Assembly (NCBI RefSeq): GCF_000003815.2
Contig: NC_049980.1
Span: forward strand, 21,309,807-21,373,806
Source: Branchiostoma floridae
Taxonomy: Eukaryota > Chordata > Leptocardii > Amphioxiformes > Branchiostomatidae
DNA: 64,000 bases
Direction: 5' to 3'
The notes beneath the pieces were generated by a model that ran no database searches, was not told where the DNA came from, and saw only the letters and a program-made list of their open reading frames with translations. This document shows positions 1 through 9,576 of the stretch, piece after piece; within the stretch, counting starts at the first letter, position 1; each line of letters starts with the position of its first letter. Made by a program: the position numbers and the translations under genes.

Positions 1-111
1 CGTATTCGGCCCATTGAAAATAGTTTGATTTACTCGAAGGAAGCCTGTGTGATACAATCTAGAACTTGTGTGATACGGAAAGTTATCACACGGGCCGGAA
101 CACCCGTATCA

Positions 112-1097
112 AACGTTTTCGGGCTGGCGGAAACGACTGCCCGGTCGGTCGGCGGAAATCGCTGCCCGGTCCGGTCTAGAGGTTGGTTCTGGGAGTTTCG
201 AGTATACCAAATGTAAACAAGATAGCTTGCTATCGCCGCAGTAATTTAGATGCATTTCTCGTGTAGGCTGACCCTACAACTCACAGTAGCACTAATATCG
301 TAAACATTACCGTAATTTCAGAAATCCGAGAACGCAAACACGGCGTAATTTCGATCTTGTTTACCTTTACGTTTACGGTGAACACTAGATTTCGATGCTG
401 CCAGCTCATTAACGATAATGAACCGCGTGTCCTCACCGTAAGAATTGATTAGCGCCTTGATTATTTTTTTTTGCGAAAATGTAATCTCCAACACTAGTTT
501 TATATTTATATACTCTGAAATGAGAAAACTGTAGGTTGGGTTGATTTGATTGATTCATCAGCTCAGAAGTTTTCGGCATTCCACGCAGCGCACATCAACG
601 TTAGGTCGTTGACCCCGAGCGTGTGTGACCACGCGGATATGTGTGAGGCTATTAGGGGACAGTAGTAAACTTTATTATTACTTGCCCTTCGGAATAGCTT
701 TAGACAAATAAGATGTGGGCATTGATCAGAGTATGAGTCATTCGTGTTGAAGATTAATTGCTAATTAAGAATTTTTCTCGAGCCGACCGTGGCCACGTTG
801 TTTATCGCGGTGTTATTTGGGCTCTAGCCGCTCTGCCAATATGAGACTGGATGGGATTATGCTGACTTTCAGTGCTTTGACCATGAACACATTTGTTAAA
901 TCCTTGGTTAAATCTTTATTACCTTTGTTTATATCTTATCATTTCCGACAAGTGATCACTCAAAGCAGCAGCTGCACTAGATACCTTACTCTTCTGTATG
1001 CAAATACTCGAAACCCCTAAAACCAACCTCCGGACCGGACCGGGCAGCGGTTTCCGCCGACCGACCGGGCAGCCGTTTCCGCCAACCCAACGTTTTC
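112..1097. mobile_element. Non-autonomous DNA transposon with ~94-bp GC-rich terminal inverted repeats
   Basis: The left arm (112-205) and right arm (1004-1097) are near-identical inverted copies. Each contains two tandem ~25-bp units of the form GGCGGAAAnnGCTGCCCGGTC, followed by GGTTGGTT and TTTCGAGTAT at the inner end. The ~800 bp between them holds no open frame resembling a transposase, so it is probably a non-autonomous (MITE-like) element. The arms are far more GC-rich than the rest of the window. I found no clear target-site duplication, so the true ends may lie slightly further out: GTGTGATAC-like motifs occur just outside the left arm and a related TGTGTCATAC lies outside the right arm. 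The family was not identified. Confidence 0.7.
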
Positions 1098-1559
1098 GCG
1101 TCACAGGTATGACACAATAGCGTTTACGGTTTATAACACTTTTGCTGTTATGGGACAATGTTATTGGGGGCCCCTTGAATTATGATTTAATGAGGCAAAC
1201 CCTCACCGAACCTGGGCTGCAAGAATTCAGGGGAATTTGCGACGGTGCGGCAAAAGTATGAAGACAGTAACCAACAAATTTATGCAAAGGCGCACTCCTC
1301 TTGCTATTACTCCCGCATTTGAATGAGTGAAAATCTTTCAAATTTGAACCAGTGGAAATACAAATATGAAATAGAAGACTAAATTTAGAATGCAATCTGT
1401 ACCAATCATTGTTCACTAGCTTATGAAGTTATGTGACCAATTTGTTTCCTGAATCCATATCCGTGTCAGAGTCACAATTAAAGGAACCTGAAAAGAGGGA
1501 CCTTTGTTATGTAATATATATTTTATCAAACAATAGTCAATACTGCATGTATATTGCAG
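1098..1559. other. Non-coding stretch upstream of the first visible exon
   Basis: No exon with convincing splice sites was seen. It is either intron or 5' flank of the unidentified gene whose first visible exon begins at 1560. Since that exon enters in the middle of a codon, at least one earlier exon must exist here or outside the window. Confidence 0.4.
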
Positions 1560-4500
1560 GTCCAGGCCTGGAGTCTTTACTCACTTCACAGCATGGTTTT
1601 CACAGAGTGTCCCTGAAGAGACAGTAAGAGCATGGTGTAAGTATGGATCTCGGCATTGATAACATTACACCATTCAATCAGAGACTAGCTGTATGTCCCG
1701 GCCTGCATTTTATTGCTTTTTGACATTTTCATATTTTTGCATTGCTTTTTAAATGTCAGGGTGCTAGCTAGTGCATTTTAGTGTAGTGGGCCACTACGCT
1801 ATATTAAATTTGCAACCACTACGCTAAAATGACTAATTTTCAACTAGCGTAGTGGTACTTTGCTATCATTTACTTGCTGCAAAATGTCTATCAAATATGA
1901 AAAATGATGATACCGTATGCCACTATAACTTACCCCAAAGTCCTTCAAATTACATGTGATGTTAACAGAGTTACAGTAAGTCCCCCCACGGGTACCCTTA
2001 TCCTGCCAACATTTTACTAGTAAGATTATTTCCAAAATCACACCATCCCCCCAATTGCCATTACCACTACGCTAAAATAATTTCCTGGCTAGAATCCCGT
2101 ATGTGCAGACAAAGGTGGTCATGATGGGATTGGCTTATTCATAAGTTATTGTAGAAAGATTTTAGTTTTCCCTTTTAATTTTGTAACAAACCGAAACTAC
2201 ATCTGAAAACTGTAAAGAGTTGTTATATCTGCTGGATTTCTGCAGTGAAGGTATTATAACCCCAATAGTGCATAAGCAAGTCGACCGATGATGATGATGA
2301 GGTATTTACAAGGCCTTATTCTTGCACTGGTCTACGCAATGCTTTCCCTCAGTACAACAAGAAGGTAAACTTGCAGACCAGAGCTGTGCCAAGTTTCTCT
2401 TCAGTGTGGAGGCTGACTGTCCAGACACAAGAGAGTAAGTTGAAAATATTTCTATTGTACCATTGTACTGATAGTAGATTTAGGATTCATATGATAGCAT
2501 ATATCAGCTACCAGTGTAGAAGTGGACAACCCCCTTGGCCACAAAATCTGCCAGCGAAGCCGAATCCAAGTCCGTTGTTGGACTTATGAAAGTTTATCAG
2601 TTTTAATACATGGCATGGATAATGACAGCTACTTTTCCAACACAAGGGTAGCGGGCTCACCAAATTTATAACCAGTCTTTGGTCCTGAATGCTCTCAGAC
2701 TTGACATGTGACACTTTGGAAATTTGACTTGGTCAGAGGGTATGTTAACTTCAAATGATAATGATGTTGACAACAAATACAACATTGCAGGAAATGTTTT
2801 CACCAACAACACTGGCCTCCTGGTCTACATTTCATTGTTATCAATCAATCAATCAATCAATCAGTCAATCAATCACCTTTATTTAAAATGGAATGCCCTG
2901 TCCGCCTTAGCCGCTCTTCTCAGAGGTCCAGTGGAGGGGAGGGGTCATGGCTCATGGGATAAAAATAATGAATAAATGTTATGTGGAAATTTGTATTGAG
3001 TTTTGTACTGAATTTTCAGATTCTTCCGGAGTAGCCTTTACCTTGATGACAGGCTGTCCATGTTCCATGCTGACTTTGTTGATGCTACTGTCCAACAAGG
3101 AGACATGAGTGTGGTACCAATAGGCATGTATGTACTACCTCCACCAGAGCTGCATCCTGGTAAGTGTGTACATGTAGGTAATGTTGGCAGTGCAATTTCC
3201 ATGATGTCCTGATACTACTACAAGTTTTATTTTATCTTTCCTTTCAACCATATTTCTTTACATTGAAGAAAAGGTACTCTCCAGTTATCAAAAGTAGTAA
3301 TGGCATCTGGTATATCTGCAGTGCACAGATGGACAGTATGTATATTGTCATACTATCTCATACTCATATGACTCATAGCATGTAAATTCAAAGACTTTCA
3401 CATTTGATATTTTTATTTCAGAACTAGAGAAGAGAGGCAAACTAGCATGGATGAAGACTACAGGATGCAAAGAAACCATCCTACCTTCAAATTGCAGGAA
3501 AGATTCAGTGAGACCATCATTTATTAAATCACATTATCATGTAATTGAATCAATTCCCTCATTACCAAAGTTTGTTGGTTTGTAACAACTAGTGTCACAC
3601 ACTGAGGTTAGCACTGAATTCCCACTGGAGTAGTAAAGCATAAATTGTACAAGTAAATGAACTCCATTTGTCTATCAGGAAGACATAAAAGAAGATTCAG
3701 TAACAGGAGAGAACATTGTTGGACAGAGGGAAGCCTTATCTAGCCTTGCAGATAGTGAGAGGCCTCTTGCCGCTGATAGTTCAGGTAGATTGTCAGTGCT
3801 TCAAAATTTTCAAGTTACAGTCAAGTTCCTTTAATATCCATTGTCTCTTTCTGGAGTTAAATTTTTTTTAACTTGCAAGAAGTCTGAAATTCTCAAAACT
3901 ATCTTTTTTTCACGTGTAGAGAATGTCACTGCTGTTACTTTTACAAGTACTGTTGTACAAGCCACAAAAAGCCAGGATCATGGGGAGGACATCCAGCAAC
4001 CAACAGGCTTTGATGAAAGAACTTCTAATGAAGAAGTGACTGAAGCACAACCAAAACAAGGGAACAACAGCAAGTAAGAACATTTGTGGAACCCCCTTTT
4101 CTGTTCATAAAATCACAGCCAAACGTGAAACAAAAAATCTTTGACACCAAACAATCTCTCAAGTAGTACACCAAATTATTACATATAAGAATCTGAACTG
4201 TTTTTGTTTCCATCAGCTAATATGGAGGTCTATTTGTTCCTTCTAGGTCAGCTAGCACTAGCTATTCATTAGAACCAGAACACAGTACTAAAGCACACCC
4301 AGATCCAGGTGACTCATGCAGGGCACCACATAGGTTCTTACACAGCAGACTGGATGGTAAGTTGAACTCAGTCTTTCTACATCCTGACTTGTGAAATGTA
4401 AAAATATTATTTCATAAATCAAGGGGAAAGGAAATATTGTCAAATCTTTATCCATGCTACTAGTCTTTCTGGCAAGTTTTACGAGCACCATTTTAGGACT

Positions 4501-4919
4501 ATCTAAACAAACAGGAAAGGTAGGAAAAGTATGTACCATTTCTCCTTGTATTTAGCACAGATGCTTTGCCTAGTCAAATTACATGTTATACATTTGTGTA
4601 TTTTGATCCTCATTCAGATATTCCTCATGTTGCTGACCTCCGGATGAGAAGTGAAGTGTTGCAAGATTTCATTCCAGGTTCAAATGGATTCAATGTCAAA
4701 TGCCGCAGTAAGTGATTCCTGGTACAGTGTTTACTGTAGTTTCTGTTCAAATATATATAGGGCAGTTGCTATTTTTTTAAAATCAAGTATACAACTGTTA
4801 TAGGGGATGATAAATTAGACCCTGATTACTTGTCGCAAATAAAAAAACTTATTCTGACAATGGAACTTCCTTTAGGTCAACTGCTGTTTGTTGCATTGAC
4901 AAGGTATTGTGTAAAATAA
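1560..4919 (+). CDS. Unidentified multi-exon gene, 5'-partial (nine exons)
   Basis: I do not recognise this protein. Nine exons join without breaking frame: 1560-1636, 2353-2434, 3020-3159, 3422-3507, 3679-3784, 3920-4073, 4247-4356, 4618-4707 and 4804-4919. Most donors read GTAAG and every acceptor ends in AG. The phase at each of the eight junctions agrees, which is strong evidence for a real gene. The visible part is about 320 codons and ends at TAA (4917-4919). The first exon reads SRPGVFTHFTAWF, which resembles the end of a trypsin-like domain (PGVxTxxxxW), but nothing following supports a protease. Exons 2-4 look globular (for example YLDDRLSMFHADFVDATV and GMYVLPPPELHPELEKRGKL). Exons 5-7 are Ser/Thr/Glu/Gln-rich and probably disordered. 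The last two exons end in a hydrophobic, possibly helical segment. The gene converges on UBL7. Confidence 0.72.
1757..2099. mobile_element. MITE-like element with TIRs and internal CCACTACGCTAAAA repeats
   Basis: The ends are imperfect inverted repeats: left CAGGGTGCTAGCTAG followed by ATTTTAGTGTAGTGG, right (read on the minus strand) CGGGATTCTAGCCAG followed by ATTTTAGCGTAGTGG. The motif CCACTACGCTAAAA recurs inside in both orientations (near 1817, 1842 and 2065), including a short palindrome around 1779-1800. It is about 340 bp with no coding capacity and lies in the intron between the exons ending at 1636 and starting at 2353. The CAGGG-type end is hAT-like. No clear target-site duplication was identified. 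Confidence 0.6.
2841..2955 (-). mobile_element. Truncated non-LTR retrotransposon 3' end with (TGAT)n tail
   Basis: On the minus strand a GC-richer 3'-UTR-like block (about 2876-2955) ends in AATAAAGGTGATTGATTGA and runs into a tetranucleotide array (TCAA on the plus strand, 2841-2875, one interruption). A short 3' UTR followed by a simple tandem tail is typical of CR1/L2-type LINE insertions. Only a 3' fragment is present, with no reverse-transcriptase frame. It lies in an intron of the unidentified gene. Confidence 0.55.
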
Positions 4920-4959
4920 TTCAGTGTCACAATTTTCTTTCTACTGCACTCTTTGCTGT

Positions 4960-5135
4960 TGTAAATATTGTTGTAACTGAATTTGTACATAGCCAGAATT
5001 TGAATTTGATGTGAATTTGATGATCAGAAATAATGTACATGACATTTCCAAATACACTGTATTGTTGTAACTGAATTTGATTTGCCAGAATTTGATATTA
5101 ATCACCAGAAATGTGTACATGTACATTTTGTACTC
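4960..5135. repeat. Imperfect tandem duplication (~85-100 bp unit)
   Basis: The block ATTGTTGTAACTGAATTTG ... CCAGAATTTGA ... CAGAAATnATGTACATG occurs twice in direct orientation, from about 4966 and again from about 5062, with small indels. It is non-coding. Confidence 0.6.
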
Positions 5136-5328
5136 CAGAGCTTGGCAACAATCTTAGATGATGGATTTACCACAGAACAGGAATTGTGAAGTGTCATTGA
5201 ATTGTTTTATGTATGAATGGAAAAGAAGACAACAAGAAAACAAAACCAAAGTACATGTGTATTTACATGATGATTGTACAATGTACATCCTCCATGAAAA
5301 ATGGAGGTAGGATTTTTGGTATGAGCAT

Positions 5329-5352
5329 GTGTGTGTGTGTGTGTGTCTGTGT
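5329..5352. repeat. (GT)n microsatellite
   Basis: Alternating GT dinucleotides with a single interruption near the end. Confidence 0.9.
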
Positions 5353-5960
5353 CCATGTCTGCATTTTGTGGCCAGCATAACTCAGGTGTCTTAGCAGCTT
5401 GCCCCTTAGCAGCCCAATCTGTGATAGAGCTGGGACCAAGGCACATTCAGATTAATCTATGAAAGCTCATTCTAATGCTGGGTAGATACACGGATCCACC
5501 TACTTCTTGAAACCACTTCCAGTAATGTTATTCTTAACTAAACTCTTATCCACTCAAGTAAGAGTAGGCAGGCTAGTCCATGTGACTAGTTATCAGGCAA
5601 ACAGTCCAAGATCATGAATTGGAGGAAGCACAAATTTACTTTCAGTCAATGTTATTACAGTCATCCAAACTTGTTTTCTTCTCAGACTCCATACAAAGAG
5701 AAGTGATGAAATGGGGTGATCACATGCAAATTACATTTCAGACTAGGAAATGACACTTTAGGTATGAAGTAATGTACATCTTAACATGTATTCTCATTTG
5801 CATTGAGCTCTTCAAAACGCACTGTATTGTATCCGGGGAAACAAAAACCTGTTAACAGTCTACTAGTAGGACATTATGTGGAAGCTTGTTCCTACAAAGT
5901 TTAGACAAACAGTCATAGCAATATTCATGTCATTCTGTCCACTATAGCTGTTATGTGAGT

Positions 5961-8900
5961 TTATAGACCATCTCCAAAGATGAGCTCCAGTGCAGCCTGG
6001 ACGTCTCCACCCGTGGCCTGCAGGGCCCGTAGGCTCAGCGCGTCATCCGTGATTCCCATCTCACGCATCTGCTGCAGCTGGGACTGAACATATATGCAAA
6101 ATATCAGAACTGAGGATCTTACACTAGAAACAAAAGGAAGTGCAGTGGGCAGTGAAGCTGAAAGGAGTTGTCAAAGCCTTGTGTCAGTGAGGAGTGGATA
6201 AAACAAGACAGTGGGGTGGCCTGGAGAAAAAGGAAGTGGGATTTATCAATAGTTCTAGTCACCTTCACAGGAGTCTACACCACCACCTGACTGGATTGCA
6301 ATACACCTCAGGTCATGGGAAACCATGCATTACTGACTCACACACTCGATATTCTGCGTGACAACCAGTAGAACTGGTACCTGTGTGGCAGCTGTTAGGG
6401 CTTGCTGCATGGCCTGACTGAACAGGTCCTGGGTTATCATTGGCCGAGAGCCTGCCGGTTCTCCCCCACTGGCAGCTGCTGAATTAGTAGAACTAGTGGG
6501 AGTGGTGGCAGAACTAGATCCACTTGTGTTAGCTGTCGGTCTCTGTACAGCAGACGACATGCAGCACTATGAGTCATACAACTGTCCTCATACTACCCTG
6601 ATACATTTTTAGATATCTGTAGCTACCGGATGTGAAAAATGCACAGCAAGCTACCAGCCATAAATGTACTTATGTTAGATCTGGACTAAAGATTATCAAG
6701 CACTAATTGAAAACAGTACATAGAACCATAACATCTTGACACAACACCTCACATGCTTCAGCTTTCGATGGCTCATACCAAAGATTAAGAACAACATCTT
6801 CACATCGCAATTACTGATCCCATTCACATTACCTGTAGCACCTCCTGTCCCCCTTGTGGCTGCATGTTCATGGCTGCTGTAGCTAGTGCAGAGGCCAGTT
6901 GTACAGGTGTGATGGGGCTTGGTGTGGCAGCCTGGGAGTCGTTGCCTCCCACACCCTGTAGCAAACAACAACAGTCTGAGGACCAGTAGATTCAACAGAA
7001 AAGACTTGCACCAAGGGTTTCTACCTTATGTTCCTAAATATAGTTAACTACCTTCTGCAATGTATACCTTTGTATTGGAAGAAAGTTAATCATTGTACTG
7101 TGATACTACAAACACAGATGAGCTTCCATGATAACAGTCAAACCTGTCAGCATCTTACGATTCTTACCTGGTCAGCTGTCTCCATGTCCTCTTCCTCCGA
7201 GTCCATCCCAAACAAGCCCCCTCCACCTGAGCTGGACCCTCCCTGGGCTCCCCCTGATGCTGCTTCCTCATTCACAGCTGTGGCAATCAGGGTGGCTGCC
7301 TGCACCAGGCAGGGGTGGGCTGTCACTATTCTGTGGAGAAGGGCACAATATCATTGAGAAATGGACACCTTCAAGATAGAGCCTTGGTCTAACATATCTA
7401 TTAAACATCTTAGTTCCTTTGAATAAGGAAAAGAAGGGAATTGACGTCTTTTAGAAAAAATCAAGGTCTTGGAAAGAAAGAAAGAAAATCTCTTACTTTT
7501 GTACTTGAGCTGGATCTGCCAGGTTCATCAACAGCTCTCCGTCTCTCAGCAAGGCTAGCAACAATTGCGAAGATAATACAAAATTCAAGATTGAGCCCTG
7601 GCAAGAAATTTACCTACTGAAAGAATCAAATGAGTAGATAGGTCAGCTATTGATGCTAAATACTATGCATTGTATGCAATTTATGAGTACAACTATTAAC
7701 AACAAAACTAACCCAATGCTATTTGATCAGAAGCCAGTCCTGGTGTTGCAGCTATCACACTCTCCATTGTTACAGGATTACTCAGGACACGTTGGACCTG
7801 GAAAGGAAAGTATCAGAATGATTCACATATAGTACTATCACTACAGTACAGTAGGATTGACTTTCATTCCAACACAATAAAAGTAGACTTGATGAGTAAT
7901 TGTCTCCATGATAACTGAGAACCTGATTGCTCATAACATATGACCTTTAGTAAGTTACTGGTGGTTTAGTGGTTATACAGTACCAACAAGATGAGACAGA
8001 ATGTATTTCTCACTATTTCCCTATGGGCAGGGTTGAGCAGGGCAGACTGTAGAGCCACCAGGAGTTGTCTCACAGCAGTTCCTCCAGCTGCTTCTAATAC
8101 ATCAGACAACAACAACAAAAATCAGACAAAATAATGCATACAAATACAAAATCATTCTCAAAATTGAACAGCTTTGCTTGGATTTGCTTGTATGTCTTCA
8201 TGTATCTCTGATTTAAGTTTACTGAAACCCACTTACAGCAGAAGGTATTGTTTAATAAGACAGTATCAGTGTATACTACTATCACCAAAATGCAATATCA
8301 ATATGTTGGGAATAGCATTCTGTACCTGGTTGTTGTTGCTTCTCAGTTGTCCGTTTCCTGAGAACATGCACAGTGCTGCCCTTGGTTACTCCATAGCTCT
8401 CTAATGTCTTGCTATCTCTCAAGCAGCATCCACAGTAGATGAGTTCTGAAAAATACACAACATAAAATTTTTTGCTTCATCAAGGGTAAATTATGGCACA
8501 AGAAGGTGACTCCCTATTACATCTTGGTTGCAAAGCCAGGTACCTCTTATCGGTGGCATCTTCTAGACCAAGGCATCACGTCTAGCCCAGTTGATTTTTT
8601 CAACAATACAATTTTTGTTTGACAAGAACGACACCTGCAAAAACAAAAATTATTTATGAGTCCGAAGCAAATCTGTGACGTTTCACACCTAGAAAGAAGC
8701 TTATATATACAACCAAGGAGCTCTGATATAAAAGCTCCTTGATACAACGCGTCTAGCGTCTAGCTTCTTCTAGATATGTTCTTGATGTGACTCAAAAACT
8801 TTGTAGACGACAGCCATTGAACCCAACGAACATACGTGTAGAACAAAATACACCGGCGGCACCACGGCATGACGTGCACAAAAATTTATTTCACCCTACC

Positions 8901-9065
8901 TAGCTCCGAAGTCGGGCAATCAAGTTTTGAAGCGACCTGCGTTCGGAAGATCTCCACACTTTCAGACAATTCTACCTCTTCTAGACTGAACCGTTTCGCA
9001 AGCTCGCGCAAATCTCCATTTTTTTCCTTGAAGTCCAAGCGAGTTTTTACGTTGATGGTCGCCAT
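5961..9065 (-). CDS. UBL7: Ubiquitin-like protein 7
   Basis: Complete in the window. Coding exons in transcript order: 9065-8900, 8445-8326, 8093-8014, 7797-7713, 7554-7497, 7330-7168, 6955-6833, 6542-6381, 6083-5961. They sum to 1,080 nt (359 aa plus TAA), and all phases match. The N-terminal ~95 residues form a ubiquitin-like fold, with the family signature ELIYCGCCLRDSKTLESYG followed by STVHVLRK split over exons 1 and 2. The middle (exons 3-6) matches the conserved block around ATPGLASDQIALG; it then becomes Gly/Ser/acidic-rich. Exon 8 carries ITQDLFSQAMQQAL. Exon 9 is a UBA domain (QLQQMREMGITDDALSLRAL ... GGDVQAALELIFGDGL), which in this family binds ubiquitin. The human protein is 380 aa, so the length fits. 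The start at 9065 sits in an ATGGCGACC context. It is transcribed head-to-head with the CREB3-family gene. Confidence 0.95.
8714..8741. repeat. Hairpin CAAGGAGCT/AGCTCCTTG in UBL7 intron 1
   Basis: Perfect 9-bp arms (8714-8722 and 8733-8741) lie inside a looser outer inverted repeat (CTAGAAAGAAGCT near 8688, AGCTTCTTCTAG near 8761). The hairpin and its flank are related to the one at 44008-44069, so this is probably a dispersed element. Confidence 0.55.
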
Positions 9066-9133
9066 GTTTGTTTTCTATCACTGCGTACATTAACCTTTCA
9101 CCCCGCAAGATGGCGCTTGTGTCTTCTAATTGG

Positions 9134-9141
9134 TGACGTCA
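9134..9141. promoter_or_regulatory. Consensus CRE (TGACGTCA) next to a CCAAT box
   Basis: Perfect 8-bp CRE palindrome with ATTGG immediately 5'. It lies about 70 bp from the UBL7 start codon. Confidence 0.6.
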
Positions 9142-9371
9142 TCCCTGAGTTGGTCGACACCATGCACCAAGGAGGTTACATCCGACACGGGTAACACCAT
9201 AAACCATTTATAGTCTCGGCAAATCTTTAAAAAGTTCTTAACCTTTAAATGGTGCACTTTATCATAATGCTTAAAAATGGGTACCGTTTTAGCTTCTCAC
9301 GTTGAAGACAAGATAAGCCATAACTCCCTCTATACATCAAATAATGGTACAGCCTGCCAGGTTGGCTACGG

Positions 9372-9379
9372 CCACGTCA
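9372..9379 (-). promoter_or_regulatory. UPR-element-like site TGACGTGG
   Basis: Plus strand CCACGTCA. It matches the TGACGTGG core known for ATF6, XBP1 and CREB3-family factors, about 200 bp upstream of the CREB3 gene's first ATG. Confidence 0.45.
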
Positions 9380-9576
9380 TCACGTTGTTTCCCAAAATAG
9401 AAAATTACGCCTGTCTTGGTTATTGTGTCTTCCCGTTACTACACTGAGGTGGAAGTGTTGACGTTGCCGATATAAAGAAGACTGGTTCTCACAGGGCTGA
9501 CGACAGTGTGTCTTATCAACCCAGCTGGTGGGATACACGTTTGCCAGGGTGAGTTGGAGATTTTCTGACTGAAGAC

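Larger units (their letters stand above)
4920..5960. other. Convergent intergenic region between the unidentified gene and UBL7
   Basis: This holds the two 3' flanks. It contains an imperfect tandem duplication at about 4960-5135, where a segment with TTGTTGTAACTGAATTTG and a later CCAGAATTTGA motif occurs twice, and a (GT)n microsatellite at 5329-5352. No gene was seen. Confidence 0.6.
9066..9576. promoter_or_regulatory. Bidirectional promoter of UBL7 and the CREB3-family gene
   Basis: Only 511 bp separate the UBL7 start codon from the first candidate start of the CREB3 gene, and the genes diverge. Visible motifs: a YY1-like AAGATGGCG at 9107-9115; an inverted CCAAT box (ATTGG, 9129-9133) directly abutting a perfect palindromic CRE, TGACGTCA (9134-9141); a UPR-type element, TGACGTGG, on the minus strand (9372-9379); and a TATA-like TATAAAGA at 9471-9478 on the plus strand, upstream of the CREB3 exon 1. 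CRE and UPR elements are known targets of CREB3-family proteins. Use of these particular sites is inference. Confidence 0.6.

Noticed and set aside
1560-1636. Trypsin-like protease exon (PGVFTHFTAW)
   Set aside because: No GDSGGP or other catalytic blocks are visible, and the downstream in-phase exons do not belong to that family.
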